From the NCBI RefSeq assembly GCF_014596465.1, contig NZ_MECK01000001.1, forward strand, positions 62,001 to 126,000: DNA of 64,000 bases, read 5' to 3'. Positions within the stretch are counted from its first letter, which is position 1. Each line of letters opens with the position of its first letter. Under the pieces are notes generated by a model, which saw only the letters and a list, made by a program, of their open reading frames with translations, did not search any database and had not been told where the DNA came from. Both the position numbers and the translations under genes were made by a program. This DNA is from Streptomyces sp. CBMA123. Lineage in GTDB: Bacteria > Actinomycetota > Actinomycetes > Streptomycetales > Streptomycetaceae. Positions 27,704 through 36,885 of the stretch are shown here, in pieces.

Positions 27704-29412
27704 GTGCCGCCCACGCCGCCCTCGACCGGGTGCGTTCCGTCCTGCCCAACCGGCAGATCCTGGCCACCATGGGCCGCTCGCCGCGCAAGGACCTGCTCGC
27801 CGGCCTCACGGTGGCGATCGTCGCCCTGCCGCTCGCCCTCGGCTTCGGCATATCCTCCGGCGCGGGCGCCGAGGCGGGCCTCGCGACCGCCGTCGTCGCC
27901 GGTGCGCTCGCCGCCGTCTTCGGCGGCTCCAACCTCCAGGTGTCCGGACCGACCGGCGCCATGACCGTCGTCCTGGTCCCCATCGTCACCCGCTACGGCA
28001 CCGACGGCGTGCTCACCGTCGGCCTGCTGGCCGGCGTCATCCTGGTCGCGCTGGCGCTGGTACGGGCCGGCCGCTGGATGGCCTACGTGCCCGTACCGGT
28101 CGTGGAGGGCTTCACCGTCGGCATCGCCGGCGTCATCGCGCTCCAGCAGGTGCCCGGCGCCCTCGGAGTGAAGAAGCCCGACGGTGACAACCCCGCCGTC
28201 GTCGCTGCCAAGGCCGTCGGCCAGTTCTTCTCCACGCCGCACTGGGCGGCGCTCGGGGTGGCACTCGCGGTGGCGGCCGTGATGCTGATCGGCGTGCGCC
28301 GGCGGCCCTCCCTGCCGTTCTCCCTGATCGCCGTCATCACGGCCACCCTCGTCGCACAGCTGGCCGACCTGCCGGTGGCCACCATCGGCCACCTGCCCGC
28401 CGGACTGTCCATGCCCTCGCTGGGCTTCCTGGACCTCTCCGCCGTCCCGGCCCTGCTCCCCTCCGCCCTCGCCGTGGCGGCGCTGGCCGCGCTGGAGTCG
28501 CTGATGTCGGCGACCGCCGCCGACGCGATGAGCGTCTCGGAGCGCCACGACAGCGACCGCGAGCTTTTCGGCCAGGGCCTGGCCAACCTGGCCGCCCCGC
28601 TGTTCGGCGGCGTCGCCGCCACCGGCGCGATCGCTCGCACCGCCGTCAACGTCCGCTCCGGCGCCGCCTCCCGGCTCGCCGCCCTCGTCCACGCCGCCGT
28701 CCTCGCGGTGATCGTCTTCGCCGCCGCGCCCCTGGTCGCCGGGATCCCGCTCGCCGCCCTGGCCGGCGTACTGATCGCCACCGCTGTGCGGATGGTCGAG
28801 GTCGGCTCACTGCGCGCCCTCGCCCGCACCGGGCGCGGCGAGGCCGCGGTCCTGGCCCTCACCGCCGCCGCCACCCTGGCCTTCGACCTGGTCACCGCCG
28901 TCGTCGTCGGCCTGCTCGTCTCCGGCGTCCTGGCGCTCGCCGCCGTCGCCAAGGCGGCACGCGTCGAGCAGGTCCCGCTGTACGCCGACCTTCCCCAGGC
29001 CGACCACCACGACGAGGAACAGGCGCTGCTCGCCGAACACATCGTCGCCTACCGCATCGACGGCCCGCTGCTCTTCGCCGCGGCCCACCGCTTCCTGCTG
29101 GAACTCACCGAATCCGCCGAGGTCAAGGTCGCGATCCTGCGGATGTCCCGGATCAGCGCGATCGACGCCAGCGGCGCCACCCTCCTCGGCGACGCCATCA
29201 CCAAGCTCCAGCGCCGCGGCACGCTGGTGCTCGTCTCCGGCATCCGTGCCGAACACCACCGGCCCCTCGACGCCCTCGGCACACTCGACCGGCTCCGCGC
29301 GGACGGCCACGTGTTCGCCACCACCCCCGACGCCATCGCCTACGCCCGCAACCACCTGCACGGTCAGACCGAGTCCGCCGATCTCCCCCTCGCCGCAGGA
29401 GCAGCCCGTTGA
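27700..29412 (+). CDS. SulP-family anion transporter with C-terminal STAS domain
   Basis: 570 residues. About 11-12 membrane segments from ~35 (KDLLAGLTVAIVALPLALGFG; GGSNLQVSGPTGAMTVVL, a SulP signature) to ~430, then a cytoplasmic STAS domain (VAYRIDGPLLFAAAHRFL, LRMSRISAIDASGATLLGDAI). SulP proteins carry sulfate, bicarbonate or other anions; substrate not decidable here. ATG 27700 with AAGGAGGT overlaps the arsR stop. Confidence 0.93.
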   Translation: MSAAHAALDRVRSVLPNRQILATMGRSPRKDLLAGLTVAIVALPLALGFGISSGAGAEAGLATAVVAGALAAVFGGSNLQVSGPTGAMTVVLVPIVTRYGTDGVLTVGLLAGVILVALALVRAGRWMAYVPVPVVEGFTVGIAGVIALQQVPGALGVKKPDGDNPAVVAAKAVGQFFSTPHWAALGVALAVAAVMLIGVRRRPSLPFSLIAVITATLVAQLADLPVATIGHLPAGLSMPSLGFLDLSAVPALLPSALAVAALAALESLMSATAADAMSVSERHDSDRELFGQGLANLAAPLFGGVAATGAIARTAVNVRSGAASRLAALVHAAVLAVIVFAAAPLVAGIPLAALAGVLIATAVRMVEVGSLRALARTGRGEAAVLALTAAATLAFDLVTAVVVGLLVSGVLALAAVAKAARVEQVPLYADLPQADHHDEEQALLAEHIVAYRIDGPLLFAAAHRFLLELTESAEVKVAILRMSRISAIDASGATLLGDAITKLQRRGTLVLVSGIRAEHHRPLDALGTLDRLRADGHVFATTPDAIAYARNHLHGQTESADLPLAAGAAR

Positions 29413-29428
29413 CCCGAGCCGAAGCACC

Positions 29429-29920
29429 ATGGTGATCCGCCGATGGCGTGACCGGGGGCGCCGCGATGACCGCGTCCCGCTCCCGGCCGCCCCATCCGGT
29501 CGGGACCGGAAGTACCGGATGAGCCTGGCCAGCACCTGGCTCGCCGCCAAAGTGAGCCGCCGCATCACGGTGACCGTCCTCACCGGCTGGGGCGTTCGGC
29601 CGAGGACCACCGTCCACGACGCCGCCGTCCTCGCCGTCACCGAACTGGTCACCAACGCCGTCCGGCACGCCCGGTCGCGCTCCCCATTCTTCGAACTGCT
29701 GTTGGCCGTCACCAACACTCACGTCGAAGTCGCCGTCCGCGACAGCCACCCGGGCCTGTTCGACCTGCCGCCGCACCAGGGCGCCACGGGCGGTCTCGCC
29801 GCCATCGCCGACCTGGCCCGCCACCTGGGTGGAGAACTGACCGTCCAGCCCGACCCCGACGGCGGCAAGACCGTCCTCGTCCACCTCCCGCTCACCCCAC
29901 CCACCACGACCCCGGAATAA
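29429..29920 (+). CDS. Anti-sigma-type serine kinase (HATPase domain)
   Basis: 163 residues. GHKL ATPase fold: AVLAVTELVTNAVRHARS (N box), VAVRDSHPGLFDLP (G1-like), GGLAAIADLARHLGGEL and a final LVHLPL. Typical of streptomycete RsbW/SpoIIAB-like kinases, which phosphorylate STAS antagonists; STAS genes lie 3.4 and 5.6 kb away. ATG 29429 is the likely start; ATG 29519 is possible. Confidence 0.8.
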   Translation: MVIRRWRDRGRRDDRVPLPAAPSGRDRKYRMSLASTWLAAKVSRRITVTVLTGWGVRPRTTVHDAAVLAVTELVTNAVRHARSRSPFFELLLAVTNTHVEVAVRDSHPGLFDLPPHQGATGGLAAIADLARHLGGELTVQPDPDGGKTVLVHLPLTPPTTTPE

Positions 29921-29928
29921 CACCACCC

Positions 29929-30105
29929 TTGCGCTTCACCATCACCTCCTACGACGACCACGGCACTCCCGCCGCCGCGCAGACCGTCGACCTCACCACC
30001 CTCAAGACGCTGCTCGCCGAAGCCGCCACCACCGGCCGACGCCTCCACATCCGCCCCCAGCCCCGAGAAGACGGCCACTCCGCACCCGCCCAGGAGCCCC
30101 GATGA
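29929..30105 (+). CDS. Small protein of unknown function, TTG start
   Basis: 58 residues beginning (TTG) [20 protein letters not shown], ending PAQEPR. No ATG or GTG is available between the preceding stop and conserved-looking sequence. The frame has normal codon use and its TGA overlaps the next ATG (ATGA), which supports coding. Family not recognised. Confidence 0.55.
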   Translation: MRFTITSYDDHGTPAAAQTVDLTTLKTLLAEAATTGRRLHIRPQPREDGHSAPAQEPR

Positions 30106-30233
30106 GCGACAGCACCAGCGACGAGAAGAGCCGCCGCAAGGCCATGCTCATCCGCGCCTCGGTCTACATCCTCGGCACCCACCTGTTCGCCGGCTTCGTC
30201 ATCCTGCTCTTCGCCCTCGGCAACCGCCACTGA
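30102..30233 (+). CDS. Single-pass small membrane protein (DUF6126-like)
   Basis: 43 residues: a charged N-terminus ([13 protein letters not shown]), then one membrane helix ([21 protein letters not shown]) and a short tail. Fits the small DUF6126-type membrane proteins of streptomycetes. Overlaps the preceding gene by ATGA. Confidence 0.65.
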   Translation: MSDSTSDEKSRRKAMLIRASVYILGTHLFAGFVILLFALGNRH

Positions 30234-30292
30234 GCCCTTCCGTGCCCGCTGACCACGGAAAACGCCCCACCACGACTGGATATCCTGAACAC

Positions 30293-30652
30293 ATGAGCGA
30301 CAACCTCCCCCCGTGCCCGCAGTGCTCCAGCGAGTACACCTATGAGATGAACGCCCTCATGGTCTGCCCGGAGTGCGGCCACGAGTGGGTGCCCGCCGAG
30401 GGCGACTCCGCCGCGTCGGCCGGCGCCGGCGAGCGAGTCATCAAGGACGCGGTCGGCAACGTGCTGAACGACGGCGACACCGTGACGGTCGTCAAGGCGC
30501 TCAAGGTCAAGGGCAGCGTCTCCGGCATCAAGGCGGGCACCAAGGTCCGCAACATCCGCCTGGTCGACGGCGTCGACGGCCACGACATCGACTGCCGCAT
30601 CGAGGGCTTCGGCGCCATGCAACTCAAGTCCAGCGTGGTCAAGAAGGCCTGA
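30293..30652 (+). CDS. YjdM/PhnA-family zinc-ribbon protein
   Basis: 119 residues. N-terminal zinc ribbon [27 protein letters not shown], then an SH3-like C-terminal domain ([46 protein letters not shown]). Full length for the family. Despite the old name PhnA, it is not a proven phosphonate enzyme. ATG 30293. Confidence 0.92.
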   Translation: MSDNLPPCPQCSSEYTYEMNALMVCPECGHEWVPAEGDSAASAGAGERVIKDAVGNVLNDGDTVTVVKALKVKGSVSGIKAGTKVRNIRLVDGVDGHDIDCRIEGFGAMQLKSSVVKKA

Positions 30653-30695
30653 CCCCGGCCCTGGCCGACCTTTGACGGGAACCGGAAGCAAACCG

Positions 30696-30720
30696 CCGGC
30701 TCGCCACCACGGTGAGCCGG
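30696..30720. terminator. Bidirectional hairpin terminator
   Basis: 10-bp stem with one G-T pair (30696-30705 and 30711-30720) and loop ACCAC, between convergent genes ending at 30652 (+) and 30765 (-). Confidence 0.65.
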
Positions 30721-30764
30721 CCGCAGCACGACACCCGTCCCAAGTCCTTGCCCTCGGCCGCCGC

Positions 30765-31055
30765 TCAGCTCGCGCCCCTGTCCTCCAGGCTCGCGACGCC
30801 GTCCTTCGGAGCCGCGACCCCATTCTCGCGAGCCAGCCTCAGCGCGTCGGTCAGCTCGTCGAAGGCCTCCTCGGTCGCGAAGAAGTCCTGCCTGGCACAG
30901 CCCTCGTCCACGGCTCCCGGCGCGGGTACTGCCCATGCGGCGAGCACGTGGTCGGCGTCCTGAGTGGCGGCCTGGCGAGCGGGCATCCCGACGTCCTCGT
31001 CCTGCCGGTCGGCCGCCGTGTCCGCGGGGCCGGACGGCGCGAGGGACTGGTACAT
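30765..31055 (-). CDS. Small acidic protein of unknown function
   Basis: 96 residues starting MYQSLAPSGPADTAADRQDEDVG, with a helical core (FFATEEAFDELTDALRLARENG). Not recognised. ATG 31055 follows AGGAG at 10 bp. It lies 32 bp behind a usp gene and probably shares its transcript. Confidence 0.55.
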   Translation of the reverse strand: MYQSLAPSGPADTAADRQDEDVGMPARQAATQDADHVLAAWAVPAPGAVDEGCARQDFFATEEAFDELTDALRLARENGVAAPKDGVASLEDRGAS

Positions 31056-31087
31056 CGGCTTGAGCTCCTGTCGGCCGCGGGTGCGGG

Positions 31088-31576
31088 TCACCGGCCGGCG
31101 GCCGGCCCGTGCGCATGCTCGGCGTGCTCGTGCCCGGTGCCCCGGACGACGACGACCGGGCAGGAGGCGTGCTGGACGCAGTGCTGGCTGACCGAGCCGA
31201 GCAGCGCCCCGGCGAAGCCCCCGTGACCACGGTTACCGAGGACCAGGAGTTCGGCACCGTCGGCGACCTTCAACAGGACCTGGGCGGCGTTGCCGCATTC
31301 CACCCGCTCGCGTACCTCGACCGGGCACTGCGGGCCCATCTCCTGTGCGACAACCTCGGCGAGCGTCTTTCCGGCGTACGCGGCGACCTCCACGTCGGCC
31401 ACGCCGGCCACGGGCACACCCCAGCCGTAGACGGTCGGGTACTCCCAGGTGATCACCGCCTCGACCGTGGCGCCGACCAGGGCGGCCTGCCGTGCCGCCC
31501 ACCGCAGAGCGGCACGGGAGGACGCCGATCCGTCGACACCCACCACGATCCGCCGCTGTGCCGTCATCCTGTCCAT
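31088..31576 (-). CDS. Universal stress protein, single UspA domain
   Basis: 162 residues. RRIVVGVDGSASSRAALRWA at the N-terminus and the nucleotide loop VLGNRGHGGFAGALLGSVSQH near residue 120, with the G-2x-G-9x-G(S) pattern intact, then SCPVVVVR. A His-rich tail follows. Differs from the four tandem-domain paralogues in this window. Leftward with the ADH gene, 51 bp after it. Confidence 0.93.
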   Translation of the reverse strand: MDRMTAQRRIVVGVDGSASSRAALRWAARQAALVGATVEAVITWEYPTVYGWGVPVAGVADVEVAAYAGKTLAEVVAQEMGPQCPVEVRERVECGNAAQVLLKVADGAELLVLGNRGHGGFAGALLGSVSQHCVQHASCPVVVVRGTGHEHAEHAHGPAAGR

Positions 31577-31627
31577 GTTGTTCCCTTTCGTGTTCTGTCG
31601 AGCAGGGTTGTGGGAGCGGCCCGGAGC

Positions 31628-32644
31628 TCAGCCGCGCAGGTCGAAGACCAGGCGGGCGGAGACGTTGCCGGCCAGCACCTCGTCGAAGCAGGCGTTCACC
31701 TCGTCCAGCCGCCGGGTCTCGCGGATGACGCGGGTGCGGCCGAGGGCGTGGAGGCGGAAGACTTCGGTGAGGTCCTCGCGGGTGCCGACGATCGAGCCGA
31801 TCACCTTGGTGCCGTTCAACACCGTGTCGAACACCGGGAGTTCGAGCCTCCCGCCGGCCGGCAGTGCCACCAGCACGAGCGTGCCGCCGCGCCGCAGGGC
31901 GCCGTAGGCGGCCTGGAAGGAGGCGTTGCTGACGGCGAGCGCGATGGCCGCGTGCGCTCCGCCGAGCGCCTGGACCTCGGCCGCGACGTCCTGAGTGCGG
32001 GCGTCGATCACATGGTCGGCGCCGAGGTCGCGGGCGAGCGCGAGTTTGTCGTCGGTGACGTCGACAGCGATGGTCTCGGCGCCGAAGATCCGGGCGTACT
32101 GGAGGGCCAGGTGGCCGAGGCCGCCGATGCCCGAGACCAGGACCCGGGTGCCGGGGCGGGCACCGGAGACCTTGAGCGCCTTGTAGGTGGTGACGCCCGC
32201 GCAGGACAGCGGCGCCGCGTCCAGCGGGTCGATGCCGTCGGGGACGGGGACGACGTAGTCGCCGTGCGCGAGCGCGTACTCGGCGTAGGCGCCGTCCACC
32301 GAGTAGCCGCTGTTGTGCTGCTGGAGGCAGAGCGTCTCCCAGCCGGAGACGCACTGGTCGCAGCGCCCGCAGGCGTCCGCGAGCCAGGCGATGGCGACCC
32401 GCTCGCCCACCCGGACGTGCCGAACCTGGTCACCGGCCGCCTCGACGATGCCGACGCCCTCATGCCCGGGGACGAACGGCGGGCTGGGCTTGACCGGCCA
32501 GTCGCCGTGGGCCGCGTGGATGTCGGTGTGGCAGAGGCCGGAGGCCTCGATCCGGACCCGGACCTGGTGCGGCCCCGGCGTCGGGACGGGGCGGTCCTCG
32601 ACGACCAGCGGTGCGGCGAAATCGCGGACGACGGCGGCCTTCAT
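31628..32644 (-). CDS. Zinc-dependent alcohol dehydrogenase (AdhP-like)
   Basis: 338 residues. Catalytic zinc ligands in ASGLCHTDIH and VPGHEGVG; structural zinc cysteines in CGRCDQCVSGWETLC; NAD-binding VSGIGGLGHLALQYA. Propanol-preferring AdhP type, interconverting alcohols and aldehydes. Shares an OsdR-type box 118 bp upstream, so it is probably part of the fermentative response with adhE. ATG 32644. Confidence 0.93.
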   Translation of the reverse strand: MKAAVVRDFAAPLVVEDRPVPTPGPHQVRVRIEASGLCHTDIHAAHGDWPVKPSPPFVPGHEGVGIVEAAGDQVRHVRVGERVAIAWLADACGRCDQCVSGWETLCLQQHNSGYSVDGAYAEYALAHGDYVVPVPDGIDPLDAAPLSCAGVTTYKALKVSGARPGTRVLVSGIGGLGHLALQYARIFGAETIAVDVTDDKLALARDLGADHVIDARTQDVAAEVQALGGAHAAIALAVSNASFQAAYGALRRGGTLVLVALPAGGRLELPVFDTVLNGTKVIGSIVGTREDLTEVFRLHALGRTRVIRETRRLDEVNACFDEVLAGNVSARLVFDLRG

Positions 32645-32761
32645 GATGATCCTGCCCTTCTGACGGTGACGAAGGCGATTCCGGTGTCCACCGGAACCGC
32701 GCTGTCTTCATCCCACCGCCTCGGCCAGGTGTCCGCTGGGGTCAGGAGGTGCACTCGCTCA

Positions 32762-32775
32762 AGGCCGAAGGTCCC
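32762..32775. promoter_or_regulatory. OsdR/DevR-type box upstream of ADH-usp operon
   Basis: AGGCCGAAGGTCCC, one mismatch to the reverse consensus, 118 bp before the ADH start. Confidence 0.6.
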
Positions 32776-32787
32776 CGGTCGCAATGG

Positions 32788-33078
32788 TCAGCCGATGCGG
32801 TAGCCGGTCACCACGTCGGCGCTGGTCCGCACGACGTGCTCCGTCCCACCGCCGAACCACGGATTCAGCAGCTCTCGGCAGCACCGCTGTTCCTTGGGAT
32901 CGGTGACGAGCGTGGCGATCCCGGTGACGATGACGCACCAGACGGAGCGCGTCTGCGGGTCCAGGACGTCCGCCCACTCGTCTCCCCTCCTGGAGTTGCC
33001 GATGCTCTGCGCCGAATCGGCTGTCGTGATCCGCGCGACCCTGCCCGTCATGGGCGCCGTGCTGGACAAGATCACCAC
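32788..33078 (-). pseudogene. PPOX-family flavoprotein remnant lacking its N-terminus
   Basis: The last ~60 residues (ADVLDPQTRSVWCVIVTGIA, ATLVTDPKEQ, then HVVRTSADVVTGYRIG) match small PPOX-fold proteins. The conserved N-terminal ~45 residues (GRLVYT...ALPAV.PV block, seen in the paralogue at 20325) are missing in all frames. A start at GTG near 33078 after GGGAGAGG is conceivable but would give a truncated barrel. Confidence 0.55.
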
Positions 33079-33157
33079 CCTCTCCCAAGGACCGTCAGGT
33101 CCACGCCCGCCAGGACGACCCTCAGATCCGCTCCTCGCAACGCCCTGGGGACACGAG

Positions 33158-33192
33158 GGGACCGATCGCCTCATAACCGGGACCAACAGGCC
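33158..33192. promoter_or_regulatory. Paired OsdR/DevR-type boxes
   Basis: GGGACCGATCGCCT (33158-33171) and GGGACCAACAGGCC (33179-33192), exactly 21 bp apart, 108 bp before the ABC transporter start and 80 bp before the PPOX remnant. Confidence 0.6.
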
Positions 33193-33299
33193 CTGCCGCC
33201 GACCCGTGCGAGTAGGTCACCGTCATCGCGTACGGCTGCACCAGTCCAGAACGACCGTGCGGCGGGCGCGGTGTTCGCGCATGACGTGGGAGGTAGCGG

Positions 33300-34229
33300 A
33301 TGGACCACGACGGGCCGGCGATCGAGCTGGCCGCACTGACCAAGAACTACGGGCACAAGGTCGGCGTCGACCGACTGGACCTGACCGTCCGGCGGGGCGA
33401 GGTGTTCGGCTTCCTCGGCCCCAACGGCGCCGGGAAGACCACCACCATCCGCTGCCTGGTGGGGCTGCTACGGCCCAGCGGCGGCAGGGTCAGGGCGCTG
33501 GGGCTCGACCCGGTGGCCGATCACCGCCGACTCGCCCCGCGCCTGGGCTACCTGCCGGGCGAGTTGCGGCTGTACCTGGAGCTGACCGGCGCGCAGACGC
33601 TGCGACTGCTCGGAGACCTTCAGGGCGCTGCGACCGCGCGCCGCGCGCAGCTGTGCGAGCGGCTCGCGCTGACGCCCACCGATCTGGCCCGCCCGGTACG
33701 GGAGTACTCGCGCGGTATGAAGCAGAAGCTGGGGCTGGTGCAGGCGCTCCAGCACGATCCGGAGCTGGTGGTGCTGGACGAGCCCACCGAGGGTCTGGAC
33801 CCGCTGGTGCAGGAGGAGTTCTTCGCCTTGCTGGGCGAGGCCGCTGCGGCCGGGCGCACCGTGCTGCTGTCCAGCCATGTCCTGCCGGAGGTCCAGCGGT
33901 CCTGCGGCCGGGTGGCGATCGTGCGGGCGGGGAAGCTGGTGGCCGTCCAGGGGGTGTCGGCCCTGCGGGAGGAGCGGGCCCGGCGGGTGCGGCTGGTGTT
34001 CGCGGACGGGCACGGCGCCCGTGCCCTGGGGCGCGCCAAGCGGTGGTCGCCGCGCTGGCACGGCGCTGAGGTCCAGCTGCTCATACCGCCCGAGGAGTTG
34101 GTGGCGGAGCTGCGCCGACTCCTGGCGCAGCTGCCGGTGGTGGATCTCTCGGTGGAGGAGGCCGGGCTGGATGAGGCGTTCCTCGACCTGTACCGCCGGC
34201 CGGTCGGCGAAGTGGAGGCGCGGTCATGA
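33300..34229 (+). CDS. ABC transporter ATP-binding protein (ABC-2 exporter type)
   Basis: 309 residues. Walker A GFLGPNGAGKTTTIRCL, signature YSRGMKQKLGL, Walker B LVVLDEPTEGLDP, switch LLSSHVLPEV, plus a C-terminal extension typical of drug or membrane-stress exporters. ATG 33300 follows GGAGG at 8 bp. Overlaps the permease gene by ATGA. Substrate unknown; the upstream box pair ties it to the low-oxygen regulon. Confidence 0.92.
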   Translation: MDHDGPAIELAALTKNYGHKVGVDRLDLTVRRGEVFGFLGPNGAGKTTTIRCLVGLLRPSGGRVRALGLDPVADHRRLAPRLGYLPGELRLYLELTGAQTLRLLGDLQGAATARRAQLCERLALTPTDLARPVREYSRGMKQKLGLVQALQHDPELVVLDEPTEGLDPLVQEEFFALLGEAAAAGRTVLLSSHVLPEVQRSCGRVAIVRAGKLVAVQGVSALREERARRVRLVFADGHGARALGRAKRWSPRWHGAEVQLLIPPEELVAELRRLLAQLPVVDLSVEEAGLDEAFLDLYRRPVGEVEARS

Positions 34230-35047
34230 GAGGCCGGTTCCCCCTGTTCTGGCTGGCCCTGCACCGGCGCCGGCGGATGCTGGCCATGCTCGCTACGGGC
34301 ATGGTGGTGTTCGAGGCCTTGATGGTGCTGGTCATCCGGGCGGTGCCGCCCGTCCAGATGTTCGCCGGCGGTGGGCATGCCGCACCGGAGGCATTGCAGG
34401 CGTTCTCCGGTTCGACGGGCGATGTGTCCATCGCGAGCTACGCCGGTCTTCTCGGCGCGGGCCTGGTGCACCCGTTCTGGATCGCGATGCAGCTGACGGC
34501 CATCGGATCGCTCACGGCCGCCGCCGTCGCGGCCGATGTCGAGTCGGGCACCGTCGAACTCCTGATGGTCCGCCCGGTGTCCCGGCTTCGGCTGCTGGGC
34601 GAACGGGCCGCGGCCGTGTTCGTCGCATCCCTGGCCCTCAACACCGCCGCCGTCCTGACCGTCGCGGGCGGCGTCGCGCTCTCGCCCGACCTCCACCACG
34701 CCGTCGCGCTGCGCGGCGTGTTTGCCGCCGGACTGATGGGCTTCGCGTTCACGGCCTGCCTGACCGGTCCGGCTCTGGCCGTGTCGGCCGCCGGACGGCG
34801 CAAGGCTCAGGTGATCGGCGCGACCATCGCCGTCGGCGCGGTGGGCTTCGCCGTCAACTTCATCGCCATGGCCTGGCACCCGGCCGCACCACTGAGGTAC
34901 CTGAGCCCGTTCCACTACTACACACCCGGCGACGCGCTCGCCCACGGCACCCTCACCTGGGGGTCGTTCGCCGTCCTGCTGACCGTCGGAGCCGCCGGTC
35001 TCGGCGCAGCGGTCCCGCTGCTGCTCCGCCGGGACCTGGCGCCCTGA
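34226..35047 (+). CDS. ABC-2 type permease
   Basis: 273 residues with about six hydrophobic segments (MLAMLATGMVVFEALMVLVI; MQLTAIGSLTAAAVAADVESGTVELLMVRP, the usual ABC-2 coupling region; ALNTAAVLTVAGGVAL; FAVLLTVGAAGLGAAVPLLL). Coupled to the ATPase gene. Forms the membrane half of the exporter. Confidence 0.88.
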   Translation: MRGRFPLFWLALHRRRRMLAMLATGMVVFEALMVLVIRAVPPVQMFAGGGHAAPEALQAFSGSTGDVSIASYAGLLGAGLVHPFWIAMQLTAIGSLTAAAVAADVESGTVELLMVRPVSRLRLLGERAAAVFVASLALNTAAVLTVAGGVALSPDLHHAVALRGVFAAGLMGFAFTACLTGPALAVSAAGRRKAQVIGATIAVGAVGFAVNFIAMAWHPAAPLRYLSPFHYYTPGDALAHGTLTWGSFAVLLTVGAAGLGAAVPLLLRRDLAP

Positions 35048-35522
35048 CCCGAGAGGTCCCGGGCAACGCCACTGCACCCGGCGCCGGTACGCGAGTGGGG
35101 CGTGACCCAGGTGCGAGCTCCCACCGCGGGCCGCAGGTCAGACCCCAGTTCCACCTTGGTGATTGCATGGTGGTCGCAGCCGATCACCCGGACGTGGAAC
35201 CTGTCCAAGGCCGAGACGGCCGCCCATCCGGGCACGGGAAGGGCGATCCGACCGGGGCAGGGGACGCCGTCCGGTCGGCCACCAATCGCGATGCCGGCTC
35301 TCCGACGTAGACCCGATCGTGTCAGCTCGGCGGGGCGGAATCAGACGTCTCGGCGGATCAAACCGGCGCTCTGAAGCAGACAGCGATGTCGCTCCCCCAG
35401 CACGATCGCCATTGACGCGCTGGAGGCCGCTCCGTGCTTCGCGCGCCGGTCCCCTTCTGCTCATGAGCCGGTGGATGGTGGGCACTTGTCTCACCAGGAT
35501 CACCTGACGCGGGGAGAACTCG
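35048..35522. other. Intergenic stretch upstream of integrase
   Basis: 475 bp without a supported gene. At 35156-35190 it contains a segment (GGTGATTGCATGGTGGTCGC) repeated imperfectly at 38111-38148 on the other side of the integrase region. Possible remnant or recombination-related repeat. Confidence 0.35.
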
Positions 35523-36767
35523 ATGAGCACATGTCCCACCCGTGGCCGTGTCTACCGCCGCTGTGGCTGCCGCGACGAGAGCCGACGGCAGTTGGGAGCC
35601 GCATGTCCGGCGCTGCGAACCGAAGCAGCACACGGGAGTTGGGCGTGCGCGGTGGACCTGCCGTCTTCGGAGGAGGGACGCAAGACCCGCCGCCGCAGCG
35701 GCTACCGCTCGGAACAGGACGCGCGGCACGCGCTGGAGCTCGTGCTGGCCGCAGAGCGTATCGGGGTGTTCGAGGACCCGAAGATCACCGTAGGCGGCTA
35801 TCTGCTCGAGTGGCTCGCGTTGAAGGAGAAGACCCTCAAAGCCTCCACCTACGCGAACTACCACGCGTACGTCCACAAAGACCTGCTGCCCGCCTTCGGG
35901 CGGATCCGGCTGGTCGACCTGAAAGCCCGGCACATCGAGAAGTGGAGCACCGACCAGCTCGCCGCCGGGCGCGGGCCCGTCGCCGTCTACCGGGCCGGCG
36001 CCATCCTGCGCAGCGCGCTCGGCCAGGCCGTGCGCGGCAAGCGCCTCACCTACAACCCGGCCCGGCGCGCAATCGTGGCACGGCCGGCTGCCCCCGAGCG
36101 CCTGTGCTGGACCCCGCTGCAGGCCGCCGCGTTCCTTCGCCACAATGCCCGGACTTACGCGGACCAGCTGGGGGACCTGTTCGAGGTGATCCTGGGAACC
36201 GGTCTGCGGCGCGGTGAGGCACTCGGCCTGCACTGGACGGAGGTGCACTTCATGGAGCGCAAGGTGTACGTCCGCTGGACCCTGACCGCGGTCAACAACA
36301 ACGAGCTGCACCTGGGGCCGCCGAAGACCAAGGCAAGCCTGAACTGGGTCAGCCTCAACGCCCGGGCCATGGACGCCCTGCGCAGGCAGGCCGACCACCA
36401 GCAGTCGCTGCTCCCGCCGGGCGCACCCCTGGAGGGACTGGTCTTCGCCGGGGTGGACGGCGCGCCGTTGCGGCCCCAGCACGTCCTGAAGGAGCTTCGC
36501 CGGCGCTCGGCCGAGATCGGGCTGCCGCGGATCGGGGTGCACGACCTGCGGCACACTGCGGCCACCATCATGATCACCTCCGGTGTGCCCATGGCGGTGG
36601 TTTCCAAGACCTTGCGGCACTCCACCCTGGCCACGACCATCAACATCTACGGGCACCTGCTCAAGTACGCCGCGGACGAAGCGGTCCACGCCCTGGCCGA
36701 CGCCCTCGCGCACGCCGAGGCCGACCTCGAATCGGGCCGCCCCGACCGCTTCGGACGCGCCGCCTAG
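35523..36767 (+). CDS. Tyrosine site-specific recombinase (integrase)
   Basis: 414 residues. N-terminal zinc-ribbon-like and arm-binding part (VYRRCGCRD), core-binding SAM-like domain (~95-180), catalytic domain with Arg in GTGLRRGEALGL, HDLRHTAAT (H-x-x-R) and the final LRHSTLATTINIYGHL carrying the nucleophilic tyrosine: complete. ATG 35523 after GGGAGAA. It lies on the chromosomal side of the tRNA-Pro fragment at 38.5 kb, so it may belong to a neighbouring or earlier element rather than to the conjugative element on the right. Confidence 0.93.
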   Translation: MSTCPTRGRVYRRCGCRDESRRQLGAACPALRTEAAHGSWACAVDLPSSEEGRKTRRRSGYRSEQDARHALELVLAAERIGVFEDPKITVGGYLLEWLALKEKTLKASTYANYHAYVHKDLLPAFGRIRLVDLKARHIEKWSTDQLAAGRGPVAVYRAGAILRSALGQAVRGKRLTYNPARRAIVARPAAPERLCWTPLQAAAFLRHNARTYADQLGDLFEVILGTGLRRGEALGLHWTEVHFMERKVYVRWTLTAVNNNELHLGPPKTKASLNWVSLNARAMDALRRQADHQQSLLPPGAPLEGLVFAGVDGAPLRPQHVLKELRRRSAEIGLPRIGVHDLRHTAATIMITSGVPMAVVSKTLRHSTLATTINIYGHLLKYAADEAVHALADALAHAEADLESGRPDRFGRAA

Positions 36768-36811
36768 CAACGGAGATCCCGGCTTCCGGGCGCCATCGGT
36801 CTACTCGTACT

Positions 36812-36850
36812 GGGCTTGGAGCCGGACCGGACACGGCCGGCTCCAAGCCC
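36812..36850. terminator. Bidirectional hairpin terminator
   Basis: Perfect 14-bp stem (36812-36825 and 36837-36850) with an 11-base loop, between the convergent integrase gene and the leftward gene ending at 36886. Confidence 0.75.
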
Positions 36851-36885
36851 GGGCATGTACCGCTCGCGGATTCGCGAACCGGTGA

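Noticed and set aside
35102-35374. 90-codon frame before the integrase
   Set aside because: No SD, no recognisable family, and it spans the imperfect direct repeat; treated as intergenic.
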